A stretch of 64,000 bases of DNA from Symsagittifera roscoffensis (Eukaryota; Xenacoelomorpha; Acoela; Convolutidae). Every line of letters starts with the position of its first letter. Positions within the stretch are counted from its first letter, which is position 1. Location of the stretch: the NCBI RefSeq assembly GCF_963678635.1, contig NC_087064.1:6796411-6860410 (forward strand), in the 5' to 3' direction. The translations under genes and the position numbers were made by a program. The notes under the pieces are model-generated. The model made no database searches, was not told the origin of the DNA, and was given only the letters and a program-made list of their open reading frames with translations. Below are positions 9,936 through 20,838 of this stretch, one piece after another.

Positions 9936-10933
9936 AAGGTCGAGCATAATGACGGTTTCTGGTTGCCCTGATCGAAACACAACAATTACTTGTCGCGAAT
10001 TTTATAACCTAACACTGATGCTGCGCTTACATTCAACATAAGTGGTTTATTGCGAATGAATCAAAATTTACCGCCGAAGGAGATTTTGAGTTTAGAGTGG
10101 GTCAAACAAAGGTTGCGTCTAGGTTGGGTCAAACAAAGTCGAGCATAATAACGGTTTCTGGTTGCCCTGGTCCAAACACAACAAATATTTGTCGCGAAAT
10201 ATATAATTTAACAATGATGCTGCGCATACATTCAATATAAGTGGTTTATTGCGAATGAATCAGTATTTACCGCCGAAGGAGATTTCGAGTTTAGGTTGGG
10301 TCAAACAAGGTTGAGTCAAACAAAGGTTGCGTCTATGTTGGGTCAAACAAAGTCGAGCATAATGACGGTTTCTGATGTCCCTGGTCCAAACACAACAAAT
10401 ATTTGTCGCGAAATTTATAACTTAACAACGATGCTGCGCATACATTCAACATAAGTGGTTTATTGCGAATGAATCAGTATTTACCGCCGAAGGAGATTTC
10501 GAGTTTAGGTTGGGTCGAACTAGGTTGGGTCAAACAAAGGTTGCGTCTAGATTGGGTCAAACAAAGACGAGCATAATGACGGTTTCTGGTGTCCCTGGTC
10601 GAAACACAACAAATATTTGTCGCAAAATTTATAACTTAACAATGATGCTGCGCATACATTCAACATAAGTGGTTTATTGCGAAAGAATCAGTTTTTACCG
10701 CTGAAGGAGATTTCGAGTTTAGGTTGCGTCAAACAAGGTTGGGTCAAACAAGGTTGGGTCAAACAAGGTTGGGTCAAACAAGGTTGGGTCAAACAAGGTT
10801 GGGTCAAACAAAGGTTGCATCTAGGTTGGGTCAAACAAAATCGAGCATAATGACGGTTTCTGGTTGCCCTGGTCAAAACACAACAAATATTTGTCGCGAA
10901 ATTTATAAATTAACACTGATGCTGCGTATACAT
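9919..10933 (+). repeat. Satellite block 1 (about 213-bp monomer, five copies)
   Basis: Five monomers, each with GAGCATAATGACGGTTTC near its start (about 9940, 10138, 10352, 10564, 10843), a conserved middle (ACACAACAAATATTTGTCGC, TGCTGCGCATACATTCAACA) and ACCGCCGAAGGAGATTTCGA at its end. The junction between monomers contains one to six copies of the 15-mer GGTTGGGTCAAACAA, which explains the variable monomer length. The last monomer carries six 15-mers. Confidence 0.9.
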
Positions 10934-10942
10934 ATTACTTAC

Positions 10943-11985
10943 TGAAATTATTTAGCTGATTTGCTGATTTTCAAAGTCGTTTTTTCTGCCTCAGGGATTT
11001 GACCCCCTGTCGACCCAAAGGGTGCCCCTTTGTAATTTTTTGAGATCCGGAAATTTTTCTGACGGACCCGTAAGTTTTTCTAAGGGCCTAAATTTTACAA
11101 AAATTATAAAAATTTTTAGGAGGGGTGGCGCCGAAAAAAAACGCTTTTTTTGGTCACAACTTTCCAAAAATTACATAAAAATGCTTTTTTTGGCCTGTTT
11201 TTTTTTCATAAAATTGCCTCCGGCGCAGAAAATTTGGTCAAAATAAGGTCTTTAGAGTGATTTGCGAGTGCTCAGAAAATCAAATGGGTCGGTCGACTTA
11301 AAAAAAAGGCCGACAAAGTTCTCAAAATTTTTTGAAAATCCGCATGCCCCCCTCCCACCTCGAGAAAATGCTAGATCCTTCCCTGAAGTCAATCACAAAA
11401 AGTAGAAAAAGTTCAAACATAGGCTGAGCTCAGTTAGAAGAAACTCAATTTGGTATAGGATGTCAAAATGGAGGTCGAACACATTCGAAAATAAGACAAG
11501 CAATAAAAAGCTTGCTTGAATTTTTCAGTCAGCCTGAAAAATTTTAGTCAGATACCCAAACGGTACTCAACAGAAACCTCCATCGGATTGTTGCGACCAG
11601 CAAAAATCATGTAAGATTAAAATGTTTGCTGTAAAATGAAGTTTCGGAGGGACCTTTTCAAAATTTTTAGATCGAAGCGTTTTCACGGCAAGAAAAAATA
11701 AATTAAAGTAAACTTTCTCCAATATGCGTATTTCAGATCATATTTTTCAATCAAATTTTGTAAAGATGATAAAAAATAGGGCCGACAAAAACATATTTGA
11801 ATTGGCTCGAACAAAATTTTGCAAAATTATTTCTTGAACAAAAAAGTCGAGACAGTCGAGACCTACCCAATTGCAATTGTATCACGCCGGTCAAAGCTTG
11901 ATTACACGCCGGTCATATTTTTCTTTCGCTGAGAAAAATGTGACATTTTTTGATTTGGTAGGACCGGTGGAAACAAATTTAAGTT
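10943..11985 (+). repeat. Duplicated flank, copy 2
   Basis: Second copy of the 8804-9935 segment in direct orientation, with a deletion of roughly 90 bases at its start and scattered single-base changes and small indels. It separates satellite blocks 1 and 2. Confidence 0.85.
10981..11385. mobile_element. Small non-autonomous DNA transposon, copy 2, left end lost
   Basis: Same family as the element at 8900-9337, carried in the duplicated flank. The right end CTAGATCCTTCCCTG is kept at 11371-11385, but the left inverted repeat is missing because of the deletion at the start of the duplicated segment. Its presence results from segmental duplication, not an independent insertion. Confidence 0.65.
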
Positions 11986-14124
11986 GGGTCAAACAAAGTG
12001 GAGCATAATGACGGTTTCTCGTTGCCCTGATCGAAACACAACAATTACTTGTCGCGAAACTTATAACCTAACACTGATGCTGCGCCTGCATTCAACATAA
12101 GTGAGTTATTGCGAATGAATCAATATTTACCGCCGAAGGAGGTTTCGAGTTTAGATTGGGTAAAACAAAGGTTGCGTCTAGGTTGGGTCAAACAAAATCG
12201 AGCATAATAACGGTTTCAGGTTGCCCTGGTCCAAACACAACAAATATTTGTCGCGAAATTTATAACTTAACAATGATGCTGCGCATACATTCAACATAAG
12301 TGGTTTATTGCGAATGAATCAGTTTTTACCGCCGAAGGAGATTTCGAGTTTAGGTTGGGTCGAACTAGGTTGGGTCAAACAAAGGTTGCGTCTAGATTGG
12401 GTCAAACAAAGTCGAGCATAATGACGGTTTCTGATGTCCCTGGTCGAAACACAACAAATATTTGTCGCAAATTTTATAACTTAACAATGATGCTGCGCAT
12501 ACATTCAACATAAGTGGTTTATTGCGAATGAATCGGTATTTACCGCCAAAGGAGATTTCGAGTTTAGGTTGGGTCAAACAAGGTTGGGTCAAACAAAGGT
12601 TGCGTCTAGATTGGGTCAAACAAAGTCGAGCATAATGACGGTTTCTGGTTGCCCTGGTCGAAACACAACAAGTATTTGTCGCGAAATTTATAACTTAACA
12701 ATGATGCTGCGCATACATTCAACATAAGTGGTTTATAGCGATTGAATCAGTATTTACCGCCGAAGGAGATTTCGAGTTTAGGTTGGGTCAAACAAGGTTG
12801 GGTCAAACAAAGGTTGCGTCTAGATTGGGTCAAACAAAGTCGAGCATAATGACGGTTTCTGGTTGCCCTGGTCGAAACACAACAAATATTTGTCGCGAAA
12901 ATTATAACTTAACAATGATGCTGCGCATACATTCAACATAAGTGGTTTATTGCGAATGAATCGGTATTTACCGCCAAAGGAGATTTCGAGTTTAGGTTGG
13001 GTCAAACAAGGTTGGGTCAAACAAAGGTTGCGTCTAGATTGGGTCAAACAAAGTCGAGCATAATGACAGTTTCTGGTTGCCCTGGTCGAAACACAACAAA
13101 TATTTGTCGCGAAATTTATAACTTAACACTGATGCTGCACATACATTCAACATAAGTGGTTTATTGCGAATGAATCACTATTTACCGCCGTAGGATATTT
13201 CAAGTTTAGGTTGGGTCAAACAAGGTTGGGTCAAACAAAGGTTGCGTCTAGGTTGGGTCAAACAAAGTCGAGCATAATGACGGTTTCTGGTTGCCCTGGT
13301 CGAAACACAACAAATATTTGTCGCAAAATTTATAACTTAACAATGATGCTGCGCATACATTCAACATAAGTGGTTTATAGCGATTGAATCAGTATTTACC
13401 GCCGAAGGAGATTTCGAGTTTAGGTTGGGTCAAACAAGGTTGGGTCAAACAAAGTCGAGCATAATGACGGTTTCTGGTTTCCCTGGTTGAAACACAACAA
13501 ATATTTGTCGCGAAATTTATAACTTAACAATGATGCTGCGCATACATTCAACATAAGTGGTTTATTGCGAATGAATCAGTATTTACCGCCAAAAGAGATT
13601 TCGAGTTTAGGTTGGGTCAAACAAGGTTGGGTCAAACAAGGTTGGGTCAAACAAGGTTGGGTCAATCAAGGTTGGGTCAAACAAAGGTTGCGTCTAGGTT
13701 GGGTCAAACAAAGTCGAGCATAATGACGGTTTCTGGTTGCCCTGGTCGAAACACAACAAATATTTGTCGCAAAATTTATAACTTAACAATGATGCTGCGC
13801 ATACATTCAACATAAGTGGTTTATTGCGAATGAATCAGTATTTACCGCCAAAAGAGATTTCGAGTTTAGGTTGGGTCAAACAAGGTTGGGTCAAACAAGG
13901 TTGGGTCAAACAAGGTTGGGTCAAACAAGGTTGGGTCAAACAAAGGTTGCATCTAGGTTGGGTCAAACAAAGTCGATTATAATGACGGTTTCTGGTTGCC
14001 CTGGTCGAAACACAACAAGTATTTGTCGCGAAATTTATAACTTAACACTGATGCTGCGTATACATTCAACATTAGTGTTTTACTGCGAATGAATCAGTAT
14101 TTACCGCCGAAGGAGATTTCGTGT
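11978..14124 (+). repeat. Satellite block 2 (about 213-bp monomer, ten copies)
   Basis: Ten further monomers of the same satellite (GAGCATAATGACGG-type starts near 12000, 12198, 12413, 12627, 12840, 13053, 13268, 13457, 13706; a variant at about 13970). Middle monomers are spaced about 213-214 bases, one is about 190, and the last two are lengthened by five or more 15-mers GGTTGGGTCAAACAA. Because 15 is a multiple of three, the array gives short ORFs with RLGQT or CLTQP repeats; I read these as non-coding. Confidence 0.9.
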
Positions 14125-14263
14125 TTCGTAGAAATAGTATCTGTTCTTCAAAAGTTTTTGCTAGTTATTAGAAGTCAACTTATTTTTAAAGTAGAAGAGA
14201 GACGTTATCTAGCTTTAACAGCGTTAAGCTTTAATTCCAGCTGTCAGCTCTTTTTCCTTCTCT

Positions 14264-14815
14264 CTGGGGTGGATTTAGGAGATGCAGGAGGTCGGACGCC
14301 CCCTCAAGGATTCGACGCCCTGCCGAACCGAAAGATCCCCCTGTGTACTATTTTGTTTGAGATATCTATTTTTGGCTGACGACGGACCGCCAATATTTAC
14401 TTATTTTGAGGGGGAATCGCGCGCCAAAAAATTGCAGTTTTTTGTCAACATTTTCCAAAAAGTGCCTGAAAACTCCTTTTTGGCCAGTTTTTTTTTTAAA
14501 TTTGCCTGTGGATAAATGTTTTTTTTACATCGTAAAAACTTTTTAGGCACAATTTTGTTAGCCAAATGACATAAAACTTAAAAAAAGGATATTACAACTT
14601 TTATTATTTGGTGCAGAAACTTTACGCGTTAATATTGATCACAATTTTCTTAACAAAAACTATGTTATCTTTTTGTACGTTTGGCCAATCAAGGTCTTTT
14701 TAGTGCTCTGAGGGAGCGTGGAAAATCATTTTGGTCGACCGAAAAAAAGGTCGATGAAATATTTAAATTTGTATTGAAAATCACCCCCTATCAAAAAATC
14801 CTAGATCCGCCCCTG
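14264..14815. mobile_element. Small non-autonomous DNA transposon, copy 3 (longer variant)
   Basis: A 552-bp relative of the element at 8900. Left end CTGGGGTGGATTTAGG pairs imperfectly with right end CCTAGATCCGCCCCTG. The body shares the GATTCGAC-CCCTGCCGA block and the CTTTTTGGCCAGTTTTT-type block but has extra sequence after about 14510, including a roughly 87-bp module that recurs at 15433. No clear target duplication is visible. Confidence 0.55.
14541..14627 (+). repeat. Interspersed repeat of about 87 bp, copy 1
   Basis: Shares ATTTTGT-AGCCAAATGACATA, an A-run and TTGGTGCAGAAACTTTA with 15433-15520. Copy 1 lies inside the longer transposon variant, copy 2 outside it, so the module may be part of another decayed repeat. 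Confidence 0.6.
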
Positions 14816-16536
14816 CCCAATCGCTAATTTGTTTTGTAAAAAAAATTGTATATATTGTTCGTGATGAACATTTGCATGCGGTATATACAATCAATTTTTC
14901 TGAAGTACTTAAAGCCCAAATCATGGCTTGCGAGGGAAAATTTAATCCTGATTTTGGTTCTTCTGCAAAATTTTTTTGTTAGATTTTGAAACGCGTTGCG
15001 AAAAGCAACGCTTATATGCCGCAATCTTTTCTGAATTCGTGATGTGGTCAAAAAAATACAAGATATTTCACAATAAACGATATTTTGCAATGACAAACAT
15101 GAGACAGAATAATTATGGCAGGAAAAATCAACTTTTTTGCCCAAGAAATTGATTTTCTGTTTTTTTTTTCGCATTGAAGTGAGATCTATCAAAATCTCAA
15201 CGAAATTGAATTAACATAAATATTGTTTTTATTTCAAAATTTGAGCAAATTTTTTCCATAATAAAATATTCATCAGAGCTACAAAAAGCAAAATTCACAC
15301 GAGAAAAACTTCTTACCGCAAACTTTTAAGATTAGGGGAATCCCTGTTGAATTTTGCAAATCTAAGGCTTCCGGTGGTGATGAAAATTAAAATTATGCAA
15401 ATATTTTCAATTTTCATTTTACTTATCAATGTTTTAGGCGCAATTTTGTCAGCCAAATGACATACCATTGAAAAAAAAAACAAATAACAACTTTTAAATT
15501 TTGGTGCAGAAACTTTAAATCCGTACAAAAATGATTTTTAAAAAATTGCCAAAAATGGACCTATTTTGAATTAAAAGTAATTGAAACTGGTTATTCACGC
15601 TACATTTTTGCCACAAGTGAATTCAAATCAAACTTTATAGGGTTTGCTATATCATCTCACTGCAATCTATTTTTTGTCAGCGCAGGAGTTTTTAAACACT
15701 AGTTCATTTCATGTTTTGCGTCTTCAACGCGTTCTTTTAACTTTTAAATAACCTTCCGTTCGATCTTCAATTTTGTCTTCGCTTATTTGAAAATGTTTTC
15801 TCAAGGTCAATGATTAAATGCTTAATAGTTTCTCATCTAAACACTTAGTTGTTCACGCGCAAAAAACGGTATTTCAAAGCTCTGTCTAAGTTTCTTGTCC
15901 TGGATCGGTTTTACGAAATGATTTTTTGAGACTACTATGTTATTATGTGTTTAACCAATGATGACCACCCATTAAATCTATAAGATTTATGCTGGTAAGG
16001 ATTTTTCTGAAAATTATTGCAGCTTGAAATTTGTTGAGCGATTTTATTTTTGACATTTAAAATTTGTTGAAGTTTAAACCCAAAAAATGGATTTTTTTTG
16101 CGCTACTTTGAATCCATCAAAAACAATCATTTCAAAATGAAACGCTTTCTCATGGACCTGGTACCTCTGTAGTATTGCCAACTATTGCCGAAAGCTTCCG
16201 GAACAGCAAAGCATTTTTAAAAAGTCTCACCAAAAACTGAGCATTGGATTCAATCGCTGACTTGTAACTACTAGTAACTTAGCAGAAACAAAACAAAATT
16301 GTTAAATCTTCTTTAAAAATAATTTTATAATTGCGTGTACTTCGACGGTCTGATTAAACACCCATGATATTTCTGCCGAACTAGCAAGCCAACATTGTAT
16401 TACGAGAAATTCAATAATAACCAATCAGATTCAAGATATGAAGCAGACGCACGAAATAAAAACTTATTTGTTAGTTTTTCGTACGTTTGATTTATATTCT
16501 TGTGTAAAACAGCACATACTGCATGTGCAGTAACCA
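14816..16536. other. AT-rich region without a recognised gene
   Basis: Stop codons are frequent in all frames. A 122-codon minus ORF at 14824-15192 is Lys/Phe/Ile-rich as expected from AT-rich DNA and shows no domain. Apart from the short repeat at 15433 nothing is recognised. It is probably decayed repeat. Confidence 0.5.
15433..15520 (+). repeat. Interspersed repeat of about 87 bp, copy 2
   Basis: Second copy of the module at 14541-14627, diverged mostly in the A-rich middle. Confidence 0.6.
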
Positions 16537-16800
16537 TGTTAACCTCGCTGCACACTAGCCTTGGAACGCATATCGGTATCTGTAATTATATATATTGTTA
16601 TTAAGTTATGTCAAGGTCATGCAGTGTTGATCGCTGTTTAGACTTTAGTTAGTTGTTGAGCTCTGCGTATGATGATACGTATAACTGAGCTGGTTCACGG
16701 AACCGCAAATGGTGAAAGAAAACCAAGTTTCGTTTTGAATTAAACTATTGAAACTATATTATTTTCAAATGAGCTTATAGCATTTCATCACCTTACCACA
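16537..16800 (+). repeat. Probable 5' LTR of decayed gypsy element B
   Basis: The sequence begins TGTTAACCTCG and ends CCTTACCACA, directly followed by TGGTGCAGCC, a typical primer-binding-site start, and by gag. The 264-bp length suits a gypsy LTR. The start is chosen only from the TGTT and could be wrong; the matching 3' LTR is not in the window. Confidence 0.4.
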
Positions 16801-17651
16801 TGGTGCAGCCAGCAGGATTCATGGCACAGGATAATCGAACGGACATGGGTATCCCAGTGTTCTGGACCTCAGCTAGTTTGGATCCACCGTGGAATTTCAC
16901 CGTGCAATTTATGCTAGCAGTGACGGTCAAAGAATGTGTGAATCCTGAGATATTACTAGAAGAACCGAAAGAAGTCATTGATGAGCCAATGCCTCGCCCT
17001 GAAACTCCAGGAGAAACCGAAAATGCACAGGCAGTAACGGATCGGGAGGCGAGAGATAGACTAAGAAGAGACAAAATAATACTCGAAAACCAAGAGAGAA
17101 GGGAACGCGGACCTAACGTAGGACATAATGAGTTTTACAACGAAGTTCAAAAACGACTTACGTCTCGCTTATTTCTGGCGCTAGGCACAGAAGGAAAGAA
17201 GAAATCCGTACAGAAAAAACCACATATTGAAACATCAAAACTTGAGTTCAGAGATATGGTGAGATTGGCTAAAGTATCATTTGAAAAAACGAAAAACATT
17301 ACGTATGAGAGATACAGATTATTCACCAGGACACAAGAATCTGGAGAGACTTTGGAGTCTTTTCATGCTGTTTTAACTGCACAAGCAGCTACGGCCGAAT
17401 TGGGTGGATTGGAAGAAGAATTGGTGCGAGATCTATTCATATCACGAATGAAGAATACTGCACTTCAAGATACACTGACATTTGAAACGTTCGCACCAGA
17501 TGAAGTACTCAAACGAGCTATTAAATTTGAACAAAGCAAGAAAACGACACAAGCGTTTCAGAAATCAGTAGGAGGAAGCTCAAGTGGAGGACAATTCTCT
17601 GGGTCTCGAATCAAAATAAAAACAAGAGCCAATTATGGCAGTTGGAAATAA
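16800..17651 (+). pseudogene. Element B gag, truncated remnant
   Basis: A 283-aa ORF with gag features. A proline/glutamate-rich linker (about 60-80) is followed by a helical segment containing AVTDREARDRLRRDK and RGPNVGHNEFYNEVQKRL, then a gag core up to about residue 260 with SGETLESFHAVLTAQAATAE. It ends at a stop at 17649-17651 just before zinc-knuckle remnants, where gag of this type would normally continue. Structural role in particle assembly is family knowledge for gypsy gag. The later regions of the same element are clearly broken, so this is a fossil that happens to stay open here. Confidence 0.7.
16801..16818 (+). other. Primer-binding site of element B
   Basis: TGGTGCAGCC and following bases start immediately after the LTR end (…CACA). 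The gag-like ORF start overlaps it by position, so the true gag start may lie slightly downstream (a second ATG is at 16821). The tRNA is not assigned. Confidence 0.4.
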
Positions 17652-17899
17652 AAATCAGAATTACAGGAGATCGAATCGGGATCAATTCAAAAAGAAATGG
17701 AATGATACCAAAAACCAGAACTGAAAAATAAACCATGTATCAGATGTGGCAGAACATTTGGGGAAGGACATCTGAAAAGTTGTCCAGTATGGGAAAAACG
17801 TGAAAGTTCTAATAAGCAAAACCATTTTGCAAAAATGTGTCGATCGAATCAAGTGAACGAGATTACTGAAGAAAATTCTAGTGCAACTTAATTCACAGT
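17652..17899 (+). pseudogene. Element B gag zinc-knuckle remnant
   Basis: Fragments of a nucleocapsid appear in shifted frames: CIRCGRTFGEGHLKSCPVW (a Cys-Cys-His-Cys pattern) near 17740-17795 and NHFAKMCRSNQVNE near 17820-17860. Stops and frameshifts separate them from the gag ORF. Confidence 0.55.
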
Positions 17900-17999
17900 T
17901 TTGATTTCTGAGAGGAGTTTGAAATCAATGTGGTCGAACTCAGGCCTGAAAATGATTCGCCTGAAAAAATTGGAAAAATTATATCAGGAGTAAAAGAGT

Positions 18000-18434
18000 G
18001 TGATAAAAGATTCAAAGGATGTTCGAAAAATTGACATTAGAAGAGACCCAAAATCACACCAAATAAAAGCGTTGAAGGCGTTGGTAAGAATCGACAAACA
18101 TAATATAAACATGACCATCAATACGAGAAGTCCAGTATCGTTTCTGAATTGGACAACGGCAAAACAACTGCTGGAGGGAGCTCCAAAGATAAAATTCATC
18201 CCAGCTGAAGAGCTGAACCTGACGACACAGTTTGTTGATTATAACAAACAACCAATTCAAATACTAGGAGCAATTAGTACAAGTATAATGTCAGCGGGGT
18301 GGGAAGTGCAGGACGGACGCATCGTTATTAGTGACAGAAAGCAGAGCACGATGTATTCTGGTATTAGATTTACAGGGACAATTGGGAATACAGACGTCAC
18401 AGAAGTCAGCAACTTCGCAAAAATCCAGGTTTGA
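18000..18434 (+). pseudogene. Element B retropepsin remnant
   Basis: A 144-codon open stretch resembling the protease of gypsy pols: NMTINTRSPVSFLNWTTAKQ stands where active enzymes have D-T/S-G, so the catalytic Asp is replaced by Asn and Gly by Arg. Downstream TTQFVDYNKQPIQILGAI and SAGWEVQD resemble the rest of the protease fold. It is inactive by sequence. It lies in order between the zinc-knuckle remnant and the RT linker. Confidence 0.7.
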
Positions 18435-18607
18435 CGTGCTACTGTGCGAGCAGTCGGAAGGTATGAAACATCAATTTTACCAAAAATTCCAGTCTCTATT
18501 TGATTGAAATGGGGAATCAAAAAATCACGTGGTTAACACAAAATTCAAATACCCACTATGCCCCATTCAAGAAAAAGGTAGGTGGATTCCTATACATATA
18601 CAAGAAG
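18435..18607 (+). pseudogene. Element B protease-RT linker, cut by giant element 1
   Basis: In one frame the last part reads as gypsy RT N-terminus (KNHVVNTKFKYPLCPIQEKG, then RWIPIHIQE) and stops at 18607, where LTR sequence begins. The same frame resumes at 43138 with VQAELSKLLSEGHIT. This identifies the exact insertion point of element 1. Confidence 0.75.
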
Positions 18608-18777
18608 TGTGACATTCGACCAGAATGGCCAAAATGCAATTTATGCAGACTTCGAATTTTTAGCAGTAAGCCTTCCGGATTGATGATTATTAAGAGTTAA
18701 GAATGTTATTGGAACGATTGGCCAAACGGTGAGGGCCATAATATTCTGGTATTTTAAAATTTCAAAAATTCGAATTA

Positions 18778-18785
18778 TGACGTCA
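18778..18785. promoter_or_regulatory. CRE-like palindrome in the 5' LTR
   Basis: TGACGTCA is the canonical cAMP-response element core bound by CREB/ATF bZIP factors. It sits 170 bases into the LTR, a plausible enhancer position. One base is changed in the 3' LTR. Function is inferred from the motif only. Confidence 0.4.
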
Positions 18786-18927
18786 TATTTCTGAGAAACG
18801 TCAGAAACGGCCATTTTGACAGAAACGAGAAAGAAAAAGAGAACAACATTAGCTGCGCTAACAACAACTACGGAATTGAGATTGAAAAACGACAGCGAGT
18901 TACAGAGTAACAGAGAACACTCCGAGT

Positions 18928-18976
18928 TGCAACTATTGTACTGCTACAATAGTTGCAGGGCCGTTGCAGACAACGG
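18928..18976 (+). other. Twin hairpins in the LTR of element 1
   Basis: TGCAACTATTGTA, loop CTGC, TACAATAGTTGCA forms a perfect 13-bp stem; four bases later CCGTTG, loop CAGA, CAACGG forms a 6-bp stem. The same pair is at 42536-42584 in the 3' LTR. They could act in RNA, for example as packaging or termination structures. Confidence 0.75.
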
Positions 18977-18992
18977 TGAAGGGTGGAGGACA

Positions 18993-19060
18993 GCCTTCCG
19001 GATTAAGAGGAAATCAGGATTAACGAGCTTGATCCAGCGGATTCATCAATCCGGAAGGGT
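18993..19060 (+). repeat. 68-nt hairpin module, copy in the 5' LTR
   Basis: Starts GCCTTCCGGATT and ends AATCCGGAAGGGT. CCTTCCGGATT and AATCCGGAAGG form a perfect 11-bp stem. Central TTAACG is shared with other modules. Repeated in the 3' LTR at 42601-42668 with one change in the left arm. Confidence 0.75.
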
Positions 19061-19538
19061 AAAGGAACTGAAACTTTTATCCTGTTACGTAAACTTTTAG
19101 CTTCCTGTCATGTCCTGATTTGAATTTAATTAACATCTGGATTCATTTTGATAAAGATGAGAAGCTAGGAGTTGGGGGAAAGGGTTGATCCATCTTCGAT
19201 GGAGATGATGATTTTTATCTACTGAACAAAAACAATAGTAATATAATAAGTAGTAGCCCTGTTTTTAGGAGTGACCTCGTGGTCTGGGGATACTGAGACC
19301 CAGCCATGAGCTCACTATTTCTGCATGTAATCTAGTTAATTTGAGTGTTTTGACCGAAGCCGAAAGCAGTAACGTTTTTGTCGACCCGATGTTAGAAAGA
19401 CCACCGAAAAGTACTGGCTTGGTAGAGACGGTGAAAAGCATGCAAAGCTCTGTTTAGACGCTAGCCAGTCGTCTTAAGACTTAGTTTTGTTTTCCGTCGA
19501 TATGTATCTTCCGGGCGAATGTTACATGTATGTTTTTA

Positions 19539-19556
19539 TGGCGCTCCTGGGTGTTA
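19539..19556 (+). other. Candidate primer-binding site of element 1
   Basis: TGGCGCTCCTGGGTGTTA begins 12 bases after the 5' LTR. TGG pairs with the tRNA CCA end. The gap is larger than the usual zero to a few bases, so the site is provisional, and I cannot name the tRNA. Confidence 0.45.
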
Positions 19557-19677
19557 TTCTTTTTAACATCATGACCGGCGGAACCGTTAACGAGCACTCC
19601 GCGCCGAGCGGATGCTCACATTAACGCCCTTAATAGGCCTAAACCGCCGGGGCGGAAGGGTAGTTCGGAACGCGGAA

Positions 19678-19745
19678 GCCTTCCGGATTACCGTGAATAG
19701 TTTTTTAACCTAGTTAAGACCGAAAATTCACGAACCAGGAAGGGT
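19678..19745 (+). repeat. 68-nt hairpin module, leader copy
   Basis: Exactly 68 bases from GCCTTCCGGATT to AGGAAGGGT, with TTAACC and TTAAG in the middle. The stem has two mismatches relative to the LTR copy. Confidence 0.65.
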
Positions 19746-20293
19746 GGGGGGATTCGCGGTCCCGTCATTTCCTGAATGGTCCGTGACCAAAAACACTCAA
19801 AGATATATATAAAACCAAACAAAAAGTAGTATAGTACCCAAGAAAAACAAAAAACAAAAAAAAATAAATAACCGAAAAAACCAAAAACAGTGAAAAAGTA
19901 AAAAATCAGTAGAAATCATCCCCCCAGACAAGATGTGATCCGACCCCCCGTTTGTTGTTGATAGATATATTGTTGTTACAGGCATTTATTTCAGTCAGGA
20001 TCGTTACGATCAGTTTTGTAGCCCGTTTGTGAGGCTTGTACTGTAGGGTTATTTGAGCATTTAAGCACGTTAATGATAAATTGCGCTCAATCCGGAAGGG
20101 TCAGCTGATTTGCGCTCAATTCGGAAGGGTCTTGGGAGAAGACTGATCCGGCAAGCAGTACAAGGAGCAACAAGAAGAGGCTCAACGACAACAACAATCG
20201 ACTGTTGGGTATCGTTAACAAGTTTTGTATCCCTTTTGGTACAAAAATTAAAATAGTAATCTGTGGGGGGCTCGACAGTGCTGCACTGTAGTG

Positions 20294-20362
20294 ACCCTTC
20301 ACCGAACTGCGAATATCCGAGTTAAGCACCTTAAATCGGATACTAAACAAACCCGGAGGGGT
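20294..20362 (+). repeat. 69-nt hairpin module of the ACCCTTC type
   Basis: Begins ACCCTTC and ends CCCGGAGGGGT; the ends pair over six or seven bases. Central GAGTTAAGCACC matches the TTAA position of other modules. Confidence 0.55.
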
Positions 20363-20770
20363 ATAGTATTTTTAATATTATTACTTATATAGCCTATATT
20401 AATAGTCTTATATCGTTTTTCAGTCAAAAACAACGAAAACAGACCGGTTTTTAGGGTCAAAATTGCGATATTTTGATCCCCCCACAAGTCGCGGTTTTTG
20501 AGATATCGATATTTTTTGAAACGGAAAAAAGCGCTAAGTTAGTGTGTTACGTCGTAACTGCACTACCATAATTCATAGAACCGGTTAAGTTAAATTCGAA
20601 AGTGGTTGGATCTATTTTGGTACTGAAAACCGAAATTTCGTGATTTTTGAGAAAACGGAACACTAAAAATTTGGAAACTTTTTTGAAATTTTTGAGTTCC
20701 GACAGTAGAAATAGTTGTTCGGACAACGTCCACTAGTGAATCTACAAGTTTTAAAACCCGCTACCCGAAA

Positions 20771-20838
20771 GCCTTCCGGGTTGCAGAGAAATCGAACTTA
20801 ACGTGTTTGATTTGGTGGATTCATCAATCCGGAGGGGT
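20771..20838 (+). repeat. 68-nt hairpin module, leader copy
   Basis: Exactly 68 bases from GCCTTCCGGGTT to AATCCGGAGGGGT. It aligns over its length with the LTR module at 18993 (shared GAAATC, TTAACG, TTGAT and TGGATTCATCAATCC-type blocks). The arm changes keep pairing through G-U. Confidence 0.75.

Larger units (their letters stand above)
18608..19526 (+). repeat. 5' LTR of element 1
   Basis: 919 bp, TG…CA ends. It differs from the 3' LTR at about five positions by eye. It contains a CRE-like palindrome TGACGTCA (18778-18785; TGACGTCC in the 3' LTR), a perfect 13-bp stem hairpin (18928-18957), a second hairpin CCGTTG-CAGA-CAACGG (18961-18976), a 68-nt hairpin module (18993-19060) and a GATCCATC-TTC-GATGG hairpin near 19185. 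A 94-codon ORF inside it (18816-19100) recurs in the 3' LTR and is not considered a gene. Confidence 0.95.

Noticed and set aside
9940-10240. Possible hammerhead ribozyme in the satellite (TGATGC and CGAAAC words)
   Set aside because: The required CTGATGA core, GAAA and flanking stems are not present in the right order.
10724-10945. ORFs with RLGQT or CLTQP repeats in the satellite (also at 13612-13815, 13871-14092, 12392-12619)
   Set aside because: They are the direct result of a 15-bp minisatellite, whose length is a multiple of three. The frames run into non-coding satellite sequence and open on both strands.
9919-14124. Possible CRISPR-like array
   Set aside because: The monomers are long and similar along their whole length, there are no unique spacers, and the DNA is eukaryotic.
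14824-15192. 122-codon minus ORF in the AT-rich gap
   Set aside because: Low-information Lys/Phe/Ile composition as expected from AT-rich DNA, no domain and no neighbour context.
18816-19100. 94-codon ORF, also at 42424-42708
   Set aside because: It lies inside the LTR and is repeated only because the LTR is. It crosses two hairpins and shows no domain.
20294-20362. Resemblance to part of 5S rRNA (CCGAGTTAAGC)
   Set aside because: Only about ten bases match, with no other 5S regions. The segment is better explained as one of the repeated hairpin modules.
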